Shown here one piece after another: positions 51,642 through 59,194 of a stretch of DNA of 64,000 bases. The stretch is from Rhizobium sp. AAP43. Lineage in GTDB: Bacteria > Pseudomonadota > Alphaproteobacteria > Rhizobiales > Rhizobiaceae. Location: positions 1 to 64,000 of the forward strand of contig NZ_LJHS01000037.1 in the NCBI RefSeq assembly GCF_001296045.1, read 5' to 3'. The position numbers and the translations under genes were made by a program. The stretch's first letter is position 1, and every line of letters starts with the position of its first letter. Under the pieces are notes generated by a model. That model worked only from the letters and a program-made list of their open reading frames with translations. It was not told the DNA's origin and made no database searches.

Positions 51642-52250
51642 TCAATGACCAACCCGGTAGACCCGACCGGTCTGCACGCCTTCGATGCTGCGCCGATAGG
51701 CCATGGCGACACGCGCGCCCGGCACGCTGTCATAACCGGGGAAGAAGGGGCCGAAGCGCTCGATCGATTCCGTCAGGACCGTCGGGCTGACGGCATTGAT
51801 GCGGATGCCTCGCGAAAAATCGCAGGCGGCAGCCCTGACAAAACCTTCAATCGCGGCGTTCGACGTTGTGGCGTGGGCGCCTTGGGCAATCGGCTCGTCC
51901 GCGGCGATGCCTGAAGTCAGCGTGATCGAGCCCCGGTCATTGAGGGAATGCTGGCCGATCAAGGCGACGCGCACCTGACCCAGCAATTTATCCTGCAGGC
52001 CTGTGGCGAAGTCTGCGGCTGTCATCTTTTCGATCGGCGCCAGGATGACATTGCCGGCAGTGACGATGATGGCGTCGACCGGTCCGGTTTTTTCAAACAG
52101 CGCAGCGACACTGTCATCACTGGCGATATCCGCCTGATAGTCCCCCTGGCTGCGCCCGACGCGGATCACTTCGTGCCTGCCATCCTGGCTAAGGTCTTGC
52201 AAGACGGCGCGGCCGACATCGCCACTGGCGCCGATAAGAACGATCTTCAT
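51642..52250 (-). CDS. Short-chain dehydrogenase (atypical)
   Basis: 202 residues from an ATG with AAGGAG 6 nt upstream. Starts MKIVLIGASGDVGRAVLQDL (NADP-binding GASGDVG), then IIVTAGNV, LGQVRVALIGQHSLNDRGSITLTSGIAADEPIAQGAHATTSNAAIEGFVRAAACDFSRGIRINAVSPTVL. The usual YxxxK is replaced by a HATTSNAAI stretch, so the classical catalytic Tyr and Lys are absent; this is typical of a subgroup of small SDRs. It is divergent from a LysR regulator, likely its controller. Confidence 0.88.
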   Translation of the reverse strand: MKIVLIGASGDVGRAVLQDLSQDGRHEVIRVGRSQGDYQADIASDDSVAALFEKTGPVDAIIVTAGNVILAPIEKMTAADFATGLQDKLLGQVRVALIGQHSLNDRGSITLTSGIAADEPIAQGAHATTSNAAIEGFVRAAACDFSRGIRINAVSPTVLTESIERFGPFFPGYDSVPGARVAMAYRRSIEGVQTGRVYRVGH

Positions 52251-52326
52251 TGATGACTCCTTGTACATTCGGATCTGAACGGCGCCACTGTTAAACGAAC
52301 TCTGAAGGCGATAAACATGGCTTGCA

Positions 52327-52341
52327 TTCGTTGTTTGCGAA
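52327..52341. promoter_or_regulatory. LysR-type box between SDR and lysR genes
   Basis: TTCG-ttgtttg-CGAA (52327-52341) fits the T-N11-A inverted-repeat pattern of LysR operators and lies 16 bp before the regulator start in the divergent intergenic region. Confidence 0.5.
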
Positions 52342-52356
52342 CCGATGGTTAGGAAT

Positions 52357-53250
52357 ATGGATAAGCTGCGCGCCATGGAGACCTTCGTGGCCGTTGTGGA
52401 TGGCGGCAACTTCACCGAGGCGGCACGGCGGCTTGATATGTCGGCGGTGATGGTTGGCAAATATGTGCGCCATCTCGAAGATCGCCTGGGCGCGCGCCTG
52501 CTGGAGCGCACCACACGACGCCAGGGGCTGACGGATGCCGGTCGTGTGTTTTACGAGGATGCCAAACGGGCGCTGGAATATGTGCGCGTGGCCGAGACAT
52601 CGCTGGAACGGCTGCGCGCATCGCCCTCCGGCACCTTGCGGATCAGTGCTCCGATCACCTTTGGCGCCTGCGTCATCGCGCCCTTGGTCGCGACATTCCA
52701 GCAGCAGTATCCGCTCGTGCATGTCGAACTGGAACTCAGCAATCGCATTGTCGATCTGATCGACGAGGGATTTGACATGGCGATCCGCATTGGCGAACTG
52801 GGCGATAGCGATCTCATCGCAAAAGCTTTGACACCGTATCGCATGGTGATCTGCGGATCGCCTGACTACCTCGCCCGCCATGGCTATCCGGAGACGGCGC
52901 AGGATCTCAGCGCGCATCACTGTCTTTCGCATAGCGTCTGGAGCCGGCATGGCGCCTGGACACTGAAAGGCGCGGATGAGGTGCCGATCACCATCTCCCC
53001 CGTCTTCCAATGCAATGATGGCAACGCGCTGCGCATGGCAGCCCTTGCGGGGGCGGGATTGTTGCTCCAGCCGCACGTTCTGGTGGCCGAGGATCTCAAG
53101 GCCGGCAGGCTGGTGTCCGTGCTTCAAGATTACGTGCCCGAACCGCGAATGGTGCATATCGTGCGCCGACAAGACCGGCGCCCGCTGCCAAAGCTCACGG
53201 GTTTCATTGCGCATCTGCTTGCGCATGTGGGGAAAGAGGGGGCGTCGTGA
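52357..53250 (+). CDS. LysR-family transcriptional regulator
   Basis: 297 residues. HTH MDKLRAMETFVAVVDGGNFTEAARRLDMSAVMVGKYVRHLEDRLGARLLERTTRRQGLTDAG (residues 1-62), then the substrate-binding domain (GTLRISAPITFGACVIAPLVATFQQQYPLVHVELELSNRIVDLIDEGFDMAIRIGELGDSDLIAKAL). It is the divergent partner of the short-chain dehydrogenase gene and belongs to the AaeR/CrgA-like subgroup that often controls one neighbouring oxidoreductase. Confidence 0.93.
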   Translation: MDKLRAMETFVAVVDGGNFTEAARRLDMSAVMVGKYVRHLEDRLGARLLERTTRRQGLTDAGRVFYEDAKRALEYVRVAETSLERLRASPSGTLRISAPITFGACVIAPLVATFQQQYPLVHVELELSNRIVDLIDEGFDMAIRIGELGDSDLIAKALTPYRMVICGSPDYLARHGYPETAQDLSAHHCLSHSVWSRHGAWTLKGADEVPITISPVFQCNDGNALRMAALAGAGLLLQPHVLVAEDLKAGRLVSVLQDYVPEPRMVHIVRRQDRRPLPKLTGFIAHLLAHVGKEGAS

Positions 53251-53432
53251 TGGATGCGGGCGGTCGGATGGGCGGTGCGGGGTTGGGCGGGGAGCGGTGG
53301 GGGCTGGAAGCGTCGTTACGGCGAACATGGTTTGACGCGTGACGCTACCCTCTTGCAGTCGCCAGTTCACGATTGCAAAACGACCGCTCGTGCCGCAACA
53401 CCGAATAGACCTTCCAACTTTGCTGACATCAC

Positions 53433-53765
53433 ATGACGCGCTCACTCACCAAATATGCTTGTCTCGACTGCCAGCGGGTTTTCAAGCGGAGAGCGGATGC
53501 GACGCAGAAAGTCTGCCCACGCTGCGCGGGGCTCACCTACCGGACTGGCTCAGATTTTCGTCCACCCTCAGCCGGTGACAAGAAACGTTGGGCGGTCGCG
53601 GCATTCCTGATCTCGAATGGCTTTCCTTACTATCGGCTTGGCCTGCAGTATCCGACGACACTCAAAGAGGCGAGGCGTTTTGTCGACGACAATGCTTCAC
53701 TGGCTGTAGACATGGACGCGAACAGGACTGTACCGCTTCATCTGGCACGAGACCGTGCGGTTTGA
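53433..53765 (+). CDS. Zinc-ribbon protein of unknown function
   Basis: 110 residues. An N-terminal zinc ribbon CLDCQRVFKRRADATQKVCPRCAG (C-x2-C ... C-x2-C, residues 10-31) is followed by DKKRWAVAAFLISNGFPYYRLGLQYPTTLKEARRFVDDNASLAVD. No ribosome-binding site is evident upstream of the ATG. The codon mix and GC content are lower than in flanking housekeeping genes. It heads a run of unknown small genes to 56.2 kb. No named family recognised. Confidence 0.6.
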   Translation: MTRSLTKYACLDCQRVFKRRADATQKVCPRCAGLTYRTGSDFRPPSAGDKKRWAVAAFLISNGFPYYRLGLQYPTTLKEARRFVDDNASLAVDMDANRTVPLHLARDRAV

Positions 53766-53909
53766 TCAAAGTTGCGGCCTGCCTGGATGCGCCAGACGTT
53801 CATCGGCATTGCCCGAGCGGGATGAGAAACGCGCGCAGCGTTCTGAGGATGGGAACGCGAGGCTGCATTCGACCAGTGAATTCCGAGGGTAAACAGACGA
53901 GGAGGCAAC

Positions 53910-54260
53910 ATGGGCAAGCCAAGTTCGAACGAAAAACAACGGATAGCCGAGATTATGGCTGCGGCTCGTGCTGAGGACTGGGAGAGGTACGCCTTTCTGA
54001 CGGATCGGCCATTCGCCAATCCGGCATCCATGAAAGAACAGTTTGAGGATTCCTCGCGGCTTATCCGGGCTCTTTCTTCGGTGCCCCGACCGGACGTGGA
54101 GGTAGGAACCAACGAGGACGATAGCCGAGTGATCTTCGCCAAGATCGCTTTAGACGACCCGGCTGAAAATCCCATCCTGCTGACTCTCCACAGCACGTCA
54201 GAATGCGCCGACGCCGTTATCAGCATCTGGACGTTCTTTCAGGAGATAGGCTTCGACTAG
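53910..54260 (+). CDS. Small acidic protein of unknown function
   Basis: 116 residues from an ATG with GAGGAGG 5 nt upstream. Sequence: MGKPSSNEKQRIAEIMAAARAEDWERYAFLTDRPFANPASMKEQFEDSSRLIRALSSVPRPDVEVGTNEDDSRVIFAKIALDDPAENPILLTLHSTSECADAVISIWTFFQEIGFD. Soluble, acidic, alpha/beta. The size and acidity resemble immunity proteins, but I cannot assign a family. A family E repeat follows directly. Confidence 0.6.
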   Translation: MGKPSSNEKQRIAEIMAAARAEDWERYAFLTDRPFANPASMKEQFEDSSRLIRALSSVPRPDVEVGTNEDDSRVIFAKIALDDPAENPILLTLHSTSECADAVISIWTFFQEIGFD

Positions 54261-54360
54261 AGCATTTCCGGTGATCGCGGGATCACCATAAACGCGCTAG
54301 GCCCTTGTTTTGACCGCATTGTCCGACGCCGAAGCGATCACGCTTCGGCTGGAAATGCTC
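54261..54360. repeat. Intergenic repeat, family E (full-length copy)
   Basis: Begins agagcatttcc-ggtgatcgcgggatcacc and ends gtccgacgccgaagcg, atca, cgcttcggctggaaatgctc. The terminal GAGCATTTCC/GGAAATGCTC form a 10-bp inverted repeat enclosing the internal hairpins, suggesting a mobile-element-like structure (a MITE-like palindrome). Confidence 0.8.
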
Positions 54361-54453
54361 GATGCACCTAAGCAACTGAATTGCCTAGTCGAATGAGATG
54401 TCGCCCATGTCCAGCGATGGTGACGTCGCATCCTGGCCCGGAGCGGACGCTTG

Positions 54454-55098
54454 TTATCCGCAGTCGAGCTGGCGAAGATATTCTTCACCGCTGATCGTCG
54501 TCCAGCCATCGCTTGGGAAACGTTGAGAGTCGAGGTCATCCGTTGAGAAATAGGCTCCGAAGAAGTCACATGCAGGTTCAAGCAAGGCAATTCTTCGTCT
54601 TAGATCATCGCCGCAGTCGGAAATTTGATCTTCGAGTGCCTCCTGGTTCTCATTATCCATCAGGAAAGGGATCCGTAGATGTCCCATGGAGATATCGAGA
54701 ACCGGATAACTGGGTTCGGCGCAGATGCCGACCATCACCTTTTGCGGATCCCATAAACCACTCCGCAGGTAGCCCGAAACCGAGGTCCCGATCATCGGGA
54801 AATCGTTGCGCATGCGAACGTAGCGACTAAAATTTGTCATCCTCCCCTTATGGGCACCCACGGTACAAAGCTTGTAGGCGTCCAACCCATAGGGCGGCTC
54901 TGGTTCGAAGGATAATTCGAGACCGCCAGGATAGCGCCAATACAACGGCACCGGCTGGTCATACGCATTGGTTATCCACCGCCTCGGTGGCCCAAGCCTC
55001 TCTGCGATTTGCAGGAGCGGCGTGCCAAACTGGAGGAATTCAATATTGAGCGACCTCAAACTCTCTTTGAGCGAGAAGACGACTGGTTGTTTACGCAT
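54454..55098 (-). CDS. Protein of unknown function, possible immunity protein
   Basis: 214 residues from an ATG with AAAGGT upstream. Sequence features: LNIEFLQFGTPLLQIAERLGPPRRWITNAYDQPVPLYWRYPGGLELSFEPEPPYGLDAYKLCTVGAHKGRMTNFSRYVRMRNDFPMIGTSVSGYLRSGLWDP and the C-terminus LLEPACDFFGAYFSTDDLDSQRFPSDGWTTISGEEYLRQLDCG. A mixed alpha/beta soluble protein. The style (conserved YWRYPGGLELSFE, no enzymatic motif, neighbour genes of the same type) fits orphan immunity genes of polymorphic toxin systems; not proven. Confidence 0.6.
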   Translation of the reverse strand: MRKQPVVFSLKESLRSLNIEFLQFGTPLLQIAERLGPPRRWITNAYDQPVPLYWRYPGGLELSFEPEPPYGLDAYKLCTVGAHKGRMTNFSRYVRMRNDFPMIGTSVSGYLRSGLWDPQKVMVGICAEPSYPVLDISMGHLRIPFLMDNENQEALEDQISDCGDDLRRRIALLEPACDFFGAYFSTDDLDSQRFPSDGWTTISGEEYLRQLDCG

Positions 55099-55189
55099 GG
55101 TGACCTTTTGATGGTTCACAAGACTGTGGAGGACTCGCTTGGGATGGCCTGATGTCCGCACTTGGCGTCACGTCCACCCCTCTTGCAGC

Positions 55190-55277
55190 AGCCCTTGCTG
55201 CGGCTGCCTGTTTGCCTCTGCCAAACTGTTATCGATGTCTACCGGGCCGTAAGGAGTGATCCTCGCGACATTTTTTT
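55190..55277 (+). ncRNA. Degenerate second copy of the structured small RNA
   Basis: Aligns to copy 1 from its second stem to the terminator at roughly 75 percent identity (shared blocks GCCTGT, TGCCT, CCAAACTG, ATCG, CCGGGCCG, AGGAG, ATCCTCGCG, ATTTTTTTG). The terminator stem GCCGTAAGGA / TCCTCGCGAC now has mismatches and no compensatory changes, and the first stem-loop is missing, so it looks like a decaying copy. It also contains a local stem GCAGCA/TGCTGC upstream (from about 55185). It lies between two unknown genes. Confidence 0.55.
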
Positions 55278-55360
55278 GGGGTGTTGGGGAAGGCGGCTTT
55301 GGGACGCACACCAGGGGTTGGTGACGTTGTATTGCGTTTCGGTGATGTCTGCCTTTGGCC

Positions 55361-55648
55361 CTAAGCCGCCATTGGTGGCGTACCGTTTGTTTGAAGCGTC
55401 AACATGGCATCCCGAATGTCGGAGTCGGTGTGGAGATACCTTCCTGGTGATTCCCCGAGGTCGACGCCATACAGGAACATTATGCCGCCCCATATGACCT
55501 CAGTGTCGGCCGCTGGAACGAACATCAACGAGCCAACTTCGCGGAGCTGAAGCATCTCAAAAGCCCAGCGGTCGGCGGCGTCGCGTGTCATTCGACGCTC
55601 CAAGACGTCGTCGAAAATCCTACACACGTCTTCACGTGATAGCTTCAT
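55361..55648 (-). CDS. Small protein, immunity-like
   Basis: 95 residues from an ATG with GGAAAG 5 nt upstream. MKLSREDVCRIFDDVLERRMTRDAADRWAFEMLQLREVGSLMFVPAADTEVIWGGIMFLYGVDLGESPGRYLHTDSDIRDAMLTLQTNGTPPMAA. The pattern of conserved WA-x-ML, W-x-x-I-x-x-LYGVDL and YLHTDSDI is like small bacterial immunity proteins that guard against secreted toxins. No toxin gene is within the window, so it would be an orphan. Assignment by resemblance, not a confirmed family. Confidence 0.6.
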   Translation of the reverse strand: MKLSREDVCRIFDDVLERRMTRDAADRWAFEMLQLREVGSLMFVPAADTEVIWGGIMFLYGVDLGESPGRYLHTDSDIRDAMLTLQTNGTPPMAA

Positions 55649-55881
55649 ATTTTCTTTCCGCAAAGATGTCCAAACCGTTAAGCTAAGCGAGTGTGCCGAG
55701 AACGACAAGCTGCACGACATTGTCCGATGACCGCAATTGGCGCAAAACACACGCCGCCATCTCCCCGTATCCAAAACAATCTTGTCTCCAAAACGACCGA
55801 AGCTCTACATCATTTGGTCACGGATGGTTGCCACAAATCCAGAATTCGCGCATAGCGCGCATTTGGGGAGACGGGTTCATT

Positions 55882-56187
55882 GTGCATGGTTGGAGTTGGA
55901 GTTTATTCCTGGCCTTCGCCTTGTTCCCTTACACGGTCGGTTTCCTTTTGCTCTGCTTCTGGTGGCGCTTGGAGTCGATGTTGCCGGCCTGGGGCGTGGC
56001 GTTTGCGTTTGCCGCCTTGGCATCACTGAGCGTGGGGCAGTCGGACGGGCTTGAAGCGGGCCTCGCCTCTATACTTCTGCTGTTTTTCATCATCGGCGCG
56101 GTGAGTGGCGCTGTCGCAAGCGTTCTGATCAATCGGGGACGGGCGTCGCAGTGGCGCCTCGGCAACACCGAGCGGAAAGAGAAATGA
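55882..56187 (+). CDS. Short membrane protein, possibly hybrid at its 3' end
   Basis: 101 residues from a GTG; three or four hydrophobic helices (WSLFLAFALFPYTVGFLLLCFWW, LPAWGVAFAFAALASLSVG, ASILLLFFIIGAVSGAVASVLI). The last codons (RGRASQWRLGNTERKEK) are antisense to an Abi-like remnant on the other strand, so the original 3' end may have been replaced. The start is uncertain: the open frame extends upstream but is not membrane-like there. No family recognised. Confidence 0.4.
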   Translation: MHGWSWSLFLAFALFPYTVGFLLLCFWWRLESMLPAWGVAFAFAALASLSVGQSDGLEAGLASILLLFFIIGAVSGAVASVLINRGRASQWRLGNTERKEK

Positions 56188-56340
56188 CTTCGCGAGTCTC
56201 GCATTGTAAAGATACAAGGCGAAGGCCTCGTTGTTGTGCGCCTTTGCCAGGTAGGTTTTGAATCTCGGCTCGGACAGCGCTGCCCTGAGCGCAGCGACTG
56301 TAGCGGCGTCATATGCGTACGGAACTTGACTCTCAGCCAT
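56023..56340 (-). pseudogene. Remnant of an Abi-like (abortive infection) gene
   Basis: The frame starts MAESQVPYAYDAATVAALRAALSEPRFKTYLAKAHNNEAFALYLYNARLAKSFLFPLGVAEAPLRR, which resembles the first about 60 residues of Abi-like proteins (pattern LSxPRFxTYL...AFxLYxYNxxLAxSFLFPLGVxEVALRN). After ALRR the similarity ends and the frame reads unrelated sequence to a stop, so the gene is truncated at about 56150. The rest of the Abi domain is missing and the neighbouring reading frame runs through the junction. Confidence 0.5.
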
Positions 56341-56637
56341 CGCGGCGACACATAACCGATCACAGCAGTCGAACTGGCCCCACTGGCTTTTGCTAAGCGC
56401 CGTCGACAGAAGATTAAAACACCAGGTCGGGCGAGCCCCCACCTGGTGTTTCTATTTTGGCGGGATTTATCGCACAACGCAACCGCTGGCTTTCTCGTGG
56501 TGGTTCTGTTTCTGAGCGTCTCCCCGCTGCAGTGAGCGCATACGCGGTCGTCCCCTCCCCGATTTCCTCGCTCCCACCCGGTACACAAGCCTCCCCCGCT
56601 CCTCTATATGAGGTCCGACAGACAGAATGGGTGTGGC

Positions 56638-57054
56638 ATGGCGACTTTGGATGCGATGATTGATGATTTCGGGTTCCTCGAGGATTGGGAGGACCGGATG
56701 CGGTATGTCATCGAGCTTGGCAAGGCTTTGCCTGATCTGCCGGAGGCAGAGAAGCGTGCTGAGAACAAGGTGCAGGGCTGTGCGAGCCAGGTCTGGCTGT
56801 CGGTCGAGGCCGGTGACGGGGTCGATCCGGTGATGACGTTTCGGGGTGACAGCGATGCGTTTATCGTGCGCGGGCTGGTCGCCATCGTGCTTCAAGCCTA
56901 TTCCGGCAAAAAGGCCTCCGAGGTTGTCGCTTTCGATGCGCTCGACCTGTTCAGCCAGATCGGGCTTCTCGAACATCTGACGGCGCAGCGCGCCAATGGG
57001 CTGCGCTCGATGATCCAGCGGATTCGCGAAGAGGCGGCGCGGCGGCTGATTTGA
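56638..57054 (+). CDS. sufE: SufE-like cysteine desulfuration protein
   Basis: 138 residues. SufE signature: LDAMIDDFGFLEDWEDRMRYVIELGKALPDLPEAEKRAENKVQGCASQVWLSVEAG with the persulfide-accepting Cys in VQGCASQVWL (about residue 50), then GLVAIVLQAYSGKKASEVVAFDALDLFSQIGLLEHLTAQRANGLRSMIQRI. It accepts sulfur from the SufS desulfurase for Fe-S cluster assembly. No suf operon adjoins it; in relatives this gene also lies alone near mucR. Start: an ATG close to an upstream in-frame ATG ten codons before. Confidence 0.93.
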   Translation: MATLDAMIDDFGFLEDWEDRMRYVIELGKALPDLPEAEKRAENKVQGCASQVWLSVEAGDGVDPVMTFRGDSDAFIVRGLVAIVLQAYSGKKASEVVAFDALDLFSQIGLLEHLTAQRANGLRSMIQRIREEAARRLI

Positions 57055-57057
57055 GGG

Positions 57058-58008
57058 TTAGCCGCAGCCGCCCGCCGGGGCAGAGGCGTCCTCGGCGATA
57101 TCGGGGCGATAGCCCTCCTCGCCCCAGTGGCGGGTGCGGGTGGGCTTTTGCGGCGGGGCATAGTGGCGGGCGAGTGCGAGCAGCGCGGTGCGCAGCATGA
57201 GCTTGGCCGAGCGGGCCGGCCATTGGCGCTCGCGCTCCACGACTTCCAGGCCCTTGCCGAAGCAGCAGACATCAAGGGCGACGCCGGCCAGTTCCGGGCC
57301 CATGGCGGCGATGGCGCGGTTGAGGCGGGCACGCGCGGCCAGCCGGCTGTCGGCGAGATCAGGCCCATCCGGCGCCTGGCCCTTGACGCGTGTGGCAAGC
57401 CTTGGCTCCCAGGACGCGGTGATGCGGGGCTGTAGGCCGCCATACTCGAAATCGGCCGCCAGCCGGTCGCCGGCGAGCACCGCCTCTTCCGGCAGAAAGG
57501 CGCGGCCGTCCTTTTCCTTCAGTTTCAACAGCGGATAGAGCGGCGATTCCTGGCGATTGCGGCGCAGCACGCGCCGGCCTTCGGGCGTGGCTTCGGTGAC
57601 AGTTTCCATCTGCCGATGCTGGGCGGCGAAACTGTCCTCCGGCAGATCGCAGAGCGCGCGGCGCAGATAGGAGGCCGTCTCAGGGGTGGCGGCAATGGTG
57701 GAACCGGTCCGGGCAATCAGGCCGCGCGCGGCAAGGCCGGCAAGCAGGCCGGCATCGACGGTGAGATCGGTCATGGTGCCGATCGAAGGGGCACGGCCGA
57801 GGCGGAGCATGGCGACAGGTGCGGCGGCTTTGGCGCCCTCGCCGGTTCTTGCCTCCGCATTGGCCCGGCCCATTACCGTGAGCGGGCCGTCGAGCAGCAG
57901 CCGCAGCAGGCGGCGGGTCGGCTTCTGGTCGCGAGGCAGCGCTTTCCCCTTCAGCGTTGCGGTCCCTGTGGCTTTTCCTCTGGATGTCTTCTGAATGGTC
58001 AGGGTCAT
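57058..58008 (-). CDS. DUF6456-domain protein
   Basis: 316 residues. N-terminal basic segment, then winged-helix-like RRLLRLLLDGPLT...LTVDAGLLAGLAARGLIARTGSTIAATPETASYLRRAL. The C-terminal DUF6456 core is NRQESPLYPLLKLKEKDGRAFLPEEAVLAGDRLAADFEYGGLQPRITASWEPR...LADSRLAARARLNRAIAAMGPELAGVALDVCCFGKGLEVVERERQWPARSAKLMLRTALLALARHY. Function unknown, but the fold suggests DNA binding. It starts 14 nt after a DnaA-like HTH gene in the same direction, and that gene pair is conserved in Rhizobiales. Confidence 0.88.
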   Translation of the reverse strand: MTLTIQKTSRGKATGTATLKGKALPRDQKPTRRLLRLLLDGPLTVMGRANAEARTGEGAKAAAPVAMLRLGRAPSIGTMTDLTVDAGLLAGLAARGLIARTGSTIAATPETASYLRRALCDLPEDSFAAQHRQMETVTEATPEGRRVLRRNRQESPLYPLLKLKEKDGRAFLPEEAVLAGDRLAADFEYGGLQPRITASWEPRLATRVKGQAPDGPDLADSRLAARARLNRAIAAMGPELAGVALDVCCFGKGLEVVERERQWPARSAKLMLRTALLALARHYAPPQKPTRTRHWGEEGYRPDIAEDASAPAGGCG

Positions 58009-58021
58009 GCAGGCACCTCTT

Positions 58022-58444
58022 TCAAGCGGCAGTGCGGGGAACGAGCAGGTGGACAGCGCTTGCCATACGCTCAACGGTCGCGACGAAGGCGTCGTAGCCG
58101 GGATCTTCGCGGCGGTGTTCGACCATGCGGCAGGCATGGCCGACCGTGGAGCGCTCGCGCCCGAAGGCGGCCGCCACCTCCTCCATGGAAAGCGCAAAGG
58201 CGGTGTGGCAGACATACATGGCGATCTGGCGGACATGGCTCGTTGCGCGTCGCCGATTGCCGCCCTCGGCCTCGATGCCGATGGCCTCCAGCAATTCCTG
58301 GGTCAGTTGGCGGAGGATCATGCAGAGCAGGCGATGCTCAAGGGAGGGCGGCGGCGTTTGTGGTGTGCTGGAGCCCGGGGCGTCCGTGGGGGTTGGGGGA
58401 GCGATGGGCCGGAGCGTATAGCGGGGGGATGTGGCAGTCTGCAT
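58022..58444 (-). CDS. DnaA domain IV-like helix-turn-helix protein
   Basis: 140 residues. The C-terminal part RQIAMYVCHTAFALSMEEVAAAFGRERSTVGHACRMVEHRREDPGYDAFV (about residues 72-121) matches the DnaA C-terminal DNA-binding domain (RxIAxYL..., VAxAFGRDHSTVxHA). It lacks the AAA+ domain. It could bind DnaA-box-like DNA and act as a regulator. The N-terminus is Pro-rich and disordered. It is followed by the DUF6456 gene (14 nt apart). Confidence 0.88.
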   Translation of the reverse strand: MQTATSPRYTLRPIAPPTPTDAPGSSTPQTPPPSLEHRLLCMILRQLTQELLEAIGIEAEGGNRRRATSHVRQIAMYVCHTAFALSMEEVAAAFGRERSTVGHACRMVEHRREDPGYDAFVATVERMASAVHLLVPRTAA

Positions 58445-58603
58445 GGCGACCTCGCGATATAGGATTTTCTTCCTACACGATAACAGAAGTCGGAGGGCTG
58501 GAAACCCTCAATTCGCAGGGGATCACGGGTGAATGGGGTGCAAGAAGTCATCCCCTCCCAATGCGGGTCCGCGCTCAGGGAAATAATCCTATGCTGCGGA
58601 CAC

Positions 58604-58631
58604 GAAAAAGGCCGGGTGTGAAACCCGGCCT
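58604..58631 (-). terminator. Rho-independent terminator of mucR
   Basis: On the minus strand a perfect 9-bp stem AGGCCGGGT / ACCCGGCCT with a 5-nt loop is followed by a run of T (58605-58609 read as A on the plus strand). It lies 28 nt after the mucR stop codon. Confidence 0.85.
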
Positions 58632-58658
58632 CTTCCATGCGAAATCTGGATGGATGAC

Positions 58659-59087
58659 TTACTTGGCGCGCTTGCGGCGCTGGCCGAGGCCCATTTCCTT
58701 GGCGAGGCGCGAACGCGCTTCGGCATAGGCCGGGGCAACCATCGGGTAGTCGGCCGGCAGACCCCATTTCTCGCGGTATTCGTCCGGAGTCATGTTGTAA
58801 TGGGTCATCAGGTGCCGCTTCAGCGACTTGAATTTCTGACCGTCTTCCAGGCAGATCAGATAGTCGTCCTCGATCGACTTGCGGATCGGCACTGGCGGCT
58901 TCGGCTTTTCCACCGGCACGACAACCGGGGTTGGCGAAGTCGTGTTGCTGAGGGCCTGGTGGATATCACCAATCAGCGTCGGCAGATCGCCGACCTGAAC
59001 AACATGGTTGCCGATATAGGCAGCCACGATATCCGCCGTGAGTTCGACCAGCAATTGCGGGTCGAGACCCTGTTGTACTTCACTCAT
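58659..59087 (-). CDS. mucR: MucR/Ros-family transcriptional regulator
   Basis: 142 residues. N-terminal oligomerisation region ([37 protein letters not shown]) and the prokaryotic zinc finger [48 protein letters not shown], with the Cys, Asp, His, His ligands of MucR (C-LEDG...H-LMTH). MucR oligomers act like H-NS, silencing AT-rich DNA and controlling exopolysaccharide, motility and virulence genes in rhizobia. The start follows CAGGAG; MucR represses its own gene through an AT-rich upstream region, which is present here. Confidence 0.95.
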   Translation of the reverse strand: MSEVQQGLDPQLLVELTADIVAAYIGNHVVQVGDLPTLIGDIHQALSNTTSPTPVVVPVEKPKPPVPIRKSIEDDYLICLEDGQKFKSLKRHLMTHYNMTPDEYREKWGLPADYPMVAPAYAEARSRLAKEMGLGQRRKRAK

Positions 59088-59177
59088 TTCAATCTCCTGT
59101 TCAACCATTACAGGCACCGCCGCAGCCTGTTCATGATATGAGGTTCTGCATATCCGACAGCATCGCCAGAATATGAA

Positions 59178-59194
59178 GAACATAGCTTATGTTC
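59178..59194 (-). promoter_or_regulatory. Inverted repeat upstream of mucR
   Basis: A perfect 7-bp inverted repeat GAACATA-gct-TATGTTC, 91 bp upstream of the mucR start. It sits at the gene-proximal end of an AT-rich stretch with many TpA steps. Confidence 0.6.

Noticed and set aside
51642-55098. Integrative element bounded by the two sRNA-like copies
   Set aside because: No integrase, excisionase or exact direct repeat was found; kept only as a hypothesis under findings.
55162-55497. Open frame covering the second sRNA-like copy
   Set aside because: No ribosome-binding site and no homology; it is explained by the RNA-like sequence and an antisense gene.
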